Shown: positions 59,176-64,000 of the stretch, piece after piece
Layout of the letters: each line of letters starts with the position of its first letter
Numbering within the stretch: position 1 is the first letter of the stretch
Assembly (NCBI RefSeq): GCF_014287775.1
Contig: NZ_JACOOZ010000012.1
Coordinates: 6,290-70,289 of the forward strand
Length of the DNA stretch: 64,000 nucleotides
From: Eubacterium_G segne
Lineage (GTDB): Bacteria > Bacillota > Clostridia > Lachnospirales > Lachnospiraceae
Reading direction: 5' to 3'
Notes under the pieces: model-generated
Seen by the model: only the letters and a program-made list of their open reading frames with translations
Told to the model about the DNA's origin: nothing
Databases searched by the model: none
Position numbers and translations under genes: made by a program

Positions 59176-59895
59176 ATGAGGATTTTAGCAATAGACAGTT
59201 CATCCATGGTGGCTACCGTAGCCATAACAACAGATGGAATTTTAAACGCAGAATATACCATTAATCATAAGAAAACTCATTCCCAGACACTGTTACCAAT
59301 GATTGCGGAAATAGTGAAAATGATAGAAATAGATATGGATAGTATAGATGCAGTAGCAATTACAGGTGGTCCGGGTTCATATACAGGCTTAAGGATAGGC
59401 AGTGCCACTGCAAAAGGCATAGGGCTTGCCCTTAATAAGCCGATTATAAATGTGCCAACCATGGATGCACTGGCATATAATTTATATTCATCCCAGTATG
59501 TAATATGTCCTATAATGGATGCAAGAAGGGGTCAGGTATACACAGGAATATATAAGTTTGAGGAAACAGAAATGAAAACCATTAAACCTCAGTGCATTAT
59601 GATGATAGATGAGTTGATAAAAGAACTGGATACAATAAAAGAATCGGTTATGTTTTTAGGGGACGGAGTAGATGTTCATAAGCAACTTATAGATGACATA
59701 ATGGATACTAAACACTATTACGCTCCGGCTTCCATGAACAGACATAAAGCCTCAACGTTAGGCACTATTGCAGAAATATATTACAAAAATGGAAAAACAG
59801 AAACAGCTAAGGAGCATAAGCCTGAATATCTCCGTCTATCCCAGGCAGAAAGAGAATTAAAGGCAAAAATGAAAGAGGCAAAAAGTGACAATTGA
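59176..59895 (+). CDS. tsaB: tRNA t6A biosynthesis protein TsaB
   Basis: A 239-residue ASKHA-fold protein without the metal-binding His pair of TsaD. Motifs: MRILAIDSSSMVATVAI (1-17), HSQTLLPMI (about 37-45), the signature AVAITGGPGSYTGLRIGSATAKGIGLALNKP (about 60-90) and PIMDARRGQVYTGIY (about 113). It is the platform partner of TsaD and TsaE. TAGGAG precedes the ATG; the end overlaps rimI by 11 bases. Confidence 0.95.
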   Translation: MRILAIDSSSMVATVAITTDGILNAEYTINHKKTHSQTLLPMIAEIVKMIEIDMDSIDAVAITGGPGSYTGLRIGSATAKGIGLALNKPIINVPTMDALAYNLYSSQYVICPIMDARRGQVYTGIYKFEETEMKTIKPQCIMMIDELIKELDTIKESVMFLGDGVDVHKQLIDDIMDTKHYYAPASMNRHKASTLGTIAEIYYKNGKTETAKEHKPEYLRLSQAERELKAKMKEAKSDN

Positions 59896-60322
59896 ATCAA
59901 TGACTGTAGATGACATTGCTCAGGTGGCAGAAATAGAAAGGCAGATTTTTTCTATTCCCTGGTCAGAAAAGGCATTTAGGGATTCTATGGAGAGTGACAA
60001 TACCATTTATATTGTGGCAAAGGAAAATGACAATGTGGCAGGGTACGCAGGCATGTACTTATCCTTTGAAGAAGGCAATATAACCAATGTTGCAGTAAAT
60101 CCATTAAGCAGGCGAAAGGGAATTGGAGAGAAGATTGTAAGAGATATCTTAAATAGGGCATATGAAAAAGGTGTCAGGGATGTTTTTCTGGAAGTAAGGG
60201 AGACTAACAGTGTTGCCATTGCATTATATGAAAAGATTGGTTTTAAGGAAGAAGGAATAAGAAAAAACTTTTACGATAAACCTAGGGAAAACGCACTTAT
60301 AATGTGGAAACATAATCTATAA
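59885..60322 (+). CDS. rimI: Ribosomal protein S18-alanine N-acetyltransferase
   Basis: A 145-residue GNAT acetyltransferase in the RimI position. Acetyl-CoA motif A appears as VAVNPLSRRKGIGEKIVRDIL (about 70-90), and DVFLEVRETNSVAIALYEKIGF (about 98-119) is typical of RimI. It is expected to acetylate the N terminus of S18. GTG start with AGAGG upstream, overlapping tsaB in another frame. Together tsaE-tsaB-rimI is a classic Firmicute order. Confidence 0.93.
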   Translation: MTIESMTVDDIAQVAEIERQIFSIPWSEKAFRDSMESDNTIYIVAKENDNVAGYAGMYLSFEEGNITNVAVNPLSRRKGIGEKIVRDILNRAYEKGVRDVFLEVRETNSVAIALYEKIGFKEEGIRKNFYDKPRENALIMWKHNL

Positions 60323-60401
60323 ACGGAATAACTTTCCACTATGATTTTTATACACAAAATAATAAAATAATTATGAATTTTAAATCATAGGAGAAAAGAA
60401 T

Positions 60402-60641
60402 ATGAGAGTGTACAAACAAAATCAGTTAGAATCAGTGTTTTGCAATAAATGTGGAAAGAAAATTAAGGTTCAAAATCACGTTATTGTGGAAGGTGCCTTT
60501 GAATTAGAGTATAAGTGGGGATATTTTTCTGATAAAGACGGAAAAAAACATTCCTTTGATTTGTGTGAAAAATGCTATGACGAAATTACAGAAGAGTTCA
60601 CATATCCTGTTGAAGAAGAGGGGTATACTGAACTGGTATAA
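60402..60641 (+). CDS. Small zinc-ribbon-like protein
   Basis: A 79-residue protein with two CxxC pairs: FCNKCGKKI (about 14-19) and LCEKCYDEI (about 54-61), enough for one zinc site. The rest is acidic (EEEGYTELV at the end). Similar short proteins occur between rimI and rnz in Lachnospiraceae, with no assigned role. TAGGAG lies upstream of the ATG. The gene is 80 bases after rimI and 18 before rnz. Confidence 0.8.
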   Translation: MRVYKQNQLESVFCNKCGKKIKVQNHVIVEGAFELEYKWGYFSDKDGKKHSFDLCEKCYDEITEEFTYPVEEEGYTELV

Positions 60642-60658
60642 AAGGTAAAGGTGAAATA

Positions 60659-61570
60659 ATGTTAGATGTATGTTTGTTAGGTACCGGAGGGATGATGCCA
60701 TTACCAAGGCGTTATCTTACTTCGCTTATGTGCCGCTACAACGGAAGTAATATTTTAATAGATTGCGGAGAGGGAACCCAGGTTGCCATAAAACAGAAAG
60801 GCTGGAGTTTTAAGCCTATAGATGTTTTATGCATAACTCATTACCATGCAGATCACATAAGCGGGCTACCGGGACTTTTACTTACTATGGGCAATGCAGA
60901 ACGAACAGAACCTCTTCTTATGATTGGGCCAAAAGGGTTGGAAAAGGTGGTTAATTCTCTTAGAATAATAGCACCGGAACTTCCTTTTGATATTGAATTT
61001 ATAGAATTAACGGAAAAACTTCAGACAATACAAATGGAAGAATACAGGATAAAAGCGTTTAAAGTTAATCATAAGGTCACATGTTACGGATATTCCATAG
61101 AAATAGACAGAAGTGGAAAATTTAATCCTGAAAAGGCAAAAAAATTAGGCATTCCTCTTCAAAAGTGGGGAGTGTTGCAAAAAGGTGAAAGTGTAGAAAT
61201 AAATGGGGGTAAATATACCCCTGATATGGTTATGGGTGAACCTAGAAAAGGCCTTAAAGTTACTTATTCCACAGATACAAGACCGGTTCCTAATATTGTT
61301 CAGGCAGCTACCGGAGCAGATTTGTTTATATGTGAAGGTATGTACGGGGAACCGGATAAGGAAGCAAAAGCAAAAGAGTATAAGCATATGACATTTAAGG
61401 AAGCTGCAGAAATTGCAAGAGAAGCCAATCCAAAAGAAATGTGGCTTACTCATTATAGTCCGTCTTTAGTGAAACCGGCATTATATATGGATGCAGTAAC
61501 GGAAATATTTGAAAATGCAAAACCAGGAAAAGATGGGATGTCTGTTGATTTAATATTTGAAGAAGAGTAG
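60659..61570 (+). CDS. rnz: Ribonuclease Z
   Basis: A 303-residue metallo-beta-lactamase fold endonuclease that matures tRNA 3' ends. Metal-binding motif II is ITHYHADHISGLPGLL (about 60-75), with GTGGMMPLPRRYLTS (8-22), the second metal ligands in TYSTDTRPVP, EGMYGEP and a late LTHYSPS. Since CCA is absent from the tRNA genes in this window, RNase Z processing is needed for at least these tRNAs. AAAGGTG precedes the ATG. It abuts tsaD. Confidence 0.93.
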   Translation: MLDVCLLGTGGMMPLPRRYLTSLMCRYNGSNILIDCGEGTQVAIKQKGWSFKPIDVLCITHYHADHISGLPGLLLTMGNAERTEPLLMIGPKGLEKVVNSLRIIAPELPFDIEFIELTEKLQTIQMEEYRIKAFKVNHKVTCYGYSIEIDRSGKFNPEKAKKLGIPLQKWGVLQKGESVEINGGKYTPDMVMGEPRKGLKVTYSTDTRPVPNIVQAATGADLFICEGMYGEPDKEAKAKEYKHMTFKEAAEIAREANPKEMWLTHYSPSLVKPALYMDAVTEIFENAKPGKDGMSVDLIFEEE

Positions 61571-61581
61571 AGGTGACAATA

Positions 61582-62601
61582 TTGAAGGATATAAAAATAC
61601 TTGCAATAGAAAGTTCGTGCGATGAAACAGCAGCTGCTGTGGTTGTAAATGGCAGAGAGGCTTTGTCTAATGTTATATCTTCCCAGATAGATTTGCATAC
61701 ACTATATGGTGGAGTAGTGCCTGAAATAGCCTCCAGAAAGCACATAGAGAATATCAATTATGTTATAGAAAAAGCTTTAAGGGACTCTAAATGTACATTA
61801 GATGATATTGACGCTATAGGTGTAACTTACGGCCCCGGACTTGTAGGGGCACTTTTAGTAGGTGTGGCTGAAGCTAAAGCCATTGCTTTTGCTAAAAATA
61901 TTCCATTAGTGGGAGTGCATCATATTGAGGGACACATTTGTGCAAATTATGTAGACAATAAAGATTTAAAACCACCATTTGTATGTCTTGTAGTATCAGG
62001 AGGACATACTCATCTTGTGGTAGTTGAGGATTACGGAAAATATAGGATTTTAGGAAAAACAAGAGATGATGCAGCAGGAGAAGCTTTTGATAAGGTAGCA
62101 AGAGCCATAGGCTTAGGATATCCCGGCGGCCCTAAAATTGACAAAGTATCCCAAAATGGAAACCCTCATGCATATGAGTTCCCTAGGGCTAAAATAACAG
62201 GAAGTGAGTACGATTTCAGCTTTAGCGGACTAAAGTCGGCTGTTCTTAATCAGATAAATCTTGCAACAATGAAGAAAGAAACAATCAATCAGGCAGACAT
62301 TGCTGCATCATTTCAAAATTCGGTGGTGGACTCATTAGTTACAAGGGCTATGCACGCATTAGAAGAGACAGGAATGAAGAAGTTTGCCATAGCAGGCGGA
62401 GTGGCTTCTAACACAGCAGTCAGAAAAGCCTTTCAGGAAGAATGCAGCAAAAGAAATATTGACTTTTACAGACCATCGCCTGTTTTGTGTACAGATAATG
62501 CAGTTATGATTGGCTCAGCTGCATATTATGAATACATAAACGGAACACGTCACGGATGGGATTTGAATGCAATACCTAATCTTAAATTAGGGGAAAGATA
62601 A
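61582..62601 (+). CDS. tsaD: tRNA N6-adenosine threonylcarbamoyltransferase TsaD
   Basis: A 339-residue TsaD, the catalytic subunit for t6A. Motifs: ILAIESSCDETAAAVV (5-20), VPEIASRKHIENI with the metal-binding HIEN and HHIEGHICANYV (about 108-119), LVVSGGHTHLV, and IAGGVASNTAVRKAF (about 268-283). Two starts are possible: GTG at 61573 and TTG at 61582. AGAGGTG lies about seven bases before the TTG but touches the GTG, so TTG is preferred. It follows rnz by a few bases. Confidence 0.94.
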   Translation: MKDIKILAIESSCDETAAAVVVNGREALSNVISSQIDLHTLYGGVVPEIASRKHIENINYVIEKALRDSKCTLDDIDAIGVTYGPGLVGALLVGVAEAKAIAFAKNIPLVGVHHIEGHICANYVDNKDLKPPFVCLVVSGGHTHLVVVEDYGKYRILGKTRDDAAGEAFDKVARAIGLGYPGGPKIDKVSQNGNPHAYEFPRAKITGSEYDFSFSGLKSAVLNQINLATMKKETINQADIAASFQNSVVDSLVTRAMHALEETGMKKFAIAGGVASNTAVRKAFQEECSKRNIDFYRPSPVLCTDNAVMIGSAAYYEYINGTRHGWDLNAIPNLKLGER

Positions 62602-62620
62602 AGTTAGTGGAGGAATTATT

Positions 62621-63322
62621 ATGTCTGGTAAGATTTCTGCTATAGTGTTAGCTGCCGGAAATGGACGGAGAATGAACAGTAAAAACAAAAAGCAATATAT
62701 AATGATAAAGGGAAAACCGGTTTTGTGGTATTCCCTTTTTGCATTTGAACAAAGTAAAACAGATGAAGTTATATTAGTAACATCTAAAGATGATATTGAA
62801 TATTGCCAAAATGAAATAGTAGATAAATACAATCTGAAAAAGGTAAAGAAAATCGTAGAGGGAGGAGCCGAAAGATATAATTCCGTGTACAATGGATTAA
62901 AAGAGGCGACAGGAGATATAGTTTTGATTCATGATGGGGCAAGACCAATGGTTAATCGAAAAATTATTGAAGAATGTATTGCGGGGGCAGAAAGCTATAA
63001 AGCATGTGTTGCAGCAGTCAGGGTGAAAGATACCATAAAGATAAGTACAAAAGACAATATAATTGACGGTACACCTGACAGAAACACATTATGGAGTATA
63101 CAAACACCTCAGGCATTTTCTACATCGTTAGTAAAGGAAGCATACGAAAAAATGATGCAGGATCAGGAGAAAAACATAACAGATGATGCCATGGTAGTAG
63201 AAGAATATTCTAATTTTAAAGTTAAAATAGTAGAAGGAGACTACAAAAATATAAAAATTACTACTCCGGAAGATATTTATATTGCAGAAATGTTCTTGAA
63301 ACAGACACAAAATATAGTATAG
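62621..63322 (+). CDS. ispD: 2-C-methyl-D-erythritol 4-phosphate cytidylyltransferase
   Basis: A 233-residue nucleotidyltransferase of the MEP isoprenoid pathway, converting MEP and CTP to CDP-ME. The CTP-binding start is AIVLAAGNGRRMNSKNKKQYIMIKGKPVL (6-34). Then come GGAERYNSVYNGL (about 82), VLIHDGARPMV (about 102-112), TIKISTKDNIIDGTPDRNTLWSIQTPQAF (about 140-168) and TDDAMVVEEY (about 187). GGAGG precedes the ATG. It ends the tsaD operon; no clear terminator was seen. Confidence 0.95.
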   Translation: MSGKISAIVLAAGNGRRMNSKNKKQYIMIKGKPVLWYSLFAFEQSKTDEVILVTSKDDIEYCQNEIVDKYNLKKVKKIVEGGAERYNSVYNGLKEATGDIVLIHDGARPMVNRKIIEECIAGAESYKACVAAVRVKDTIKISTKDNIIDGTPDRNTLWSIQTPQAFSTSLVKEAYEKMMQDQEKNITDDAMVVEEYSNFKVKIVEGDYKNIKITTPEDIYIAEMFLKQTQNIV

Positions 63323-63410
63323 AAGCTATTAGAAAGGCTTATATGTTGTTCTAACTAATTAAGGAGCAAAAAATAGGCAGAAAAAAATTGAAAAAAGTTT
63401 AAAATTGGTG

Positions 63411-63464
63411 TTGACACTTTGAGAAAATAGTGTTAGTATAATCAAGCACGTCACGAGAGCGTGC
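63411..63464 (+). promoter_or_regulatory. Promoter and leader hairpin of the tRNA-Ser pair
   Basis: TTGACA (63411-63416) is followed by TAGTAT at 17 bases (63434-63439), or a perfect TATAAT at 20 (63437-63442). A hairpin GCACG...CGTGC (63446-63464) follows, upstream of the mature tRNA. Confidence 0.7.
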
Positions 63465-63469
63465 AACAC

Positions 63470-63554
63470 GGAGAGGTGTCCGAGTGGTTTATGGTGCCGG
63501 TCTTGAAAACCGGTGTGGGTAGTACCACCGTGGGTTCGAATCCCACCTTCTCCG
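63470..63554 (+). tRNA. tRNA-Ser (anticodon UGA)
   Basis: Class II tRNA of 85 bases. Acceptor GGAGAGG with CTTCTCC (one G-U), discriminator G, anticodon loop CTTGAAA giving UGA at 63504-63506, a long variable arm (GTGGGTAGTACCAC), and T arm GGTTCGAATCC. CCA is not encoded. Confidence 0.96.
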
Positions 63555-63600
63555 CTACAGAGAAATCTGTAACAACACGTAAGATAAAAGTCAACTGCTT

Positions 63601-63689
63601 GGAGAAGTACCCAAGTGGCTGAAGGGGCTCCCCTGGAAAGGGAGTAGGTCGTTAATAGCGGCGCGAGGGTTCAAATCCCTCCTTCTCCG
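63601..63689 (+). tRNA. tRNA-Ser (anticodon GGA)
   Basis: Class II tRNA of 89 bases. Acceptor GGAGAAG with CTTCTCC, discriminator G, anticodon loop CTGGAAA giving GGA at 63635-63637, long variable arm with an unpaired GTTAATAGC loop, T arm GGTTCAAATCC. CCA is not encoded. It follows tRNA-Ser(UGA) by 46 bases on the same transcript. Confidence 0.96.
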
Positions 63690-63738
63690 TTTGAGAAACT
63701 TCTCAAAAAAAGCTTTTTTAAAAAGATTTAAAAAGTTG

Positions 63739-63793
63739 TTGACAAACATCAAAACGTATGATATGATATGCAAGCTGTCGCAAGAAAACGACA
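63739..63793 (+). promoter_or_regulatory. rRNA operon promoter P1
   Basis: TTGACA (63739-63744) and TATGAT (63762-63767) at 17 bases, followed by the hairpin TGTCG...CGACA (63776-63793). Confidence 0.8.
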
Positions 63794-63835
63794 ACGGTCA
63801 ACAAAAAAACTTTTAAAAATAAAAGAAAAAAGTTA

Positions 63836-63888
63836 TTGACAAAGCCGAATAACTATGATATAGTAATATGGCTGTCGCGAGAGCGACA
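63836..63888 (+). promoter_or_regulatory. rRNA operon promoter P2
   Basis: TTGACA (63836-63841) and TATAGT (63859-63864) at 17 bases, 97 bases after P1. The perfect hairpin TGTCGC-GAGA-GCGACA (63873-63888) follows. Confidence 0.82.
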
Positions 63889-64000
63889 AACAAAAGGAAC
63901 ATTGATAATTGAACAGCAACCATCCCTGAAAATTCAAATAAATATTTTCAGAGCGAACATTGTTAATTCGAGTAATCGAAGCTAACGATTTCCAAAACAA
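63889..64000 (+). other. Leader of a ribosomal RNA operon (16S begins beyond the window)
   Basis: The stretch after P2 contains AACATTGATAATTGAACAG, a sequence typical of 16S leaders in Clostridia and likely part of the antitermination region, then AT-rich leader sequence to the window end. The conserved 16S start AGAGTTTGATC is not reached. Confidence 0.65.

Noticed and set aside
63591..63794. Minus-strand open frame over the tRNA-Ser gene
   Set aside because: It is the complement of tRNA and rRNA promoter sequence.

Overview
The window is 64 kb of AT-rich, densely coding DNA from a strictly anaerobic low-GC Gram-positive bacterium, most likely a member of the Clostridia and probably Lachnospiraceae. 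Supporting signs are an anaerobic glycyl-radical ribonucleotide reductase, an iron-only hydrogenase-type protein, strong GGAGG-type ribosome sites, Trp T-box and FMN riboswitch control, a long-form HPF, and the gene orders hom-apgM-lysC and tsaE-tsaB-rimI-rnz-tsaD. No prophage, transposase or CRISPR array is visible. It is mainly core chromosome.

Layout: 1-9,985 holds DNA repair (nfo), a permease, oligoendopeptidase F, two small phosphatase/transporter genes, a Gfo/Idh oxidoreductase behind a shortened RpiR regulator, and a secreted Thr-rich surface protein. 10.1-10.6 kb is a hairpin-rich repeat region next to tRNA-Gly. 11.3-19.6 kb is a sulfur and iron-sulfur block: an IscR-like Rrf2 regulator, nifS-nifU-nadA-mnmA, cysK and metY. 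A shared palindromic operator (ATTCCTA-N8/9-TAGGAAT) overlaps the promoters of rrf2 and nifS, and degenerate versions flank the cysK promoter. 19.7-24.4 kb has a phospholipase D family protein, an LDH/MDH-family enzyme, a tandem 87-bp repeat that multiplies a ribosome-binding site, a GldA-like dehydrogenase and a HAD phosphatase. 24.4-27.6 kb is a tryptophan T-box and the trpXYZ transporter.

27.6-36.2 kb carries an anti-sigma-like membrane protein, an HD protein, pyruvate kinase, mgtE behind a small leader ORF and hairpin, a CmpB-like membrane protein, and a hydrogenase-like ferredoxin protein paired with an ECF S component. 36.5-46.3 kb has a MATE pump, nrdD with NrdR-like boxes, a small (p)ppGpp synthetase, a frameshifted cupin gene and two beta-helix (GH55-like) proteins. 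46.3-53.7 kb has an SDR reductase, an NlpC/P60 wall hydrolase, hpf, secA and prfB. 53.8-57.7 kb is the homoserine/threonine branch, followed by an FMN riboswitch and ribU. 58.7-63.3 kb is the tsa/rnz/ispD cluster. The end carries two tRNA-Ser genes and two tandem rRNA promoters; the 16S gene itself begins beyond the window.

The most unusual material is intergenic. Three different tandem or direct repeat families (70, 135 and 87 bp) are rich in short palindromes closed by G-N-A triloops. Two of them share the core GAAATCGAACT.
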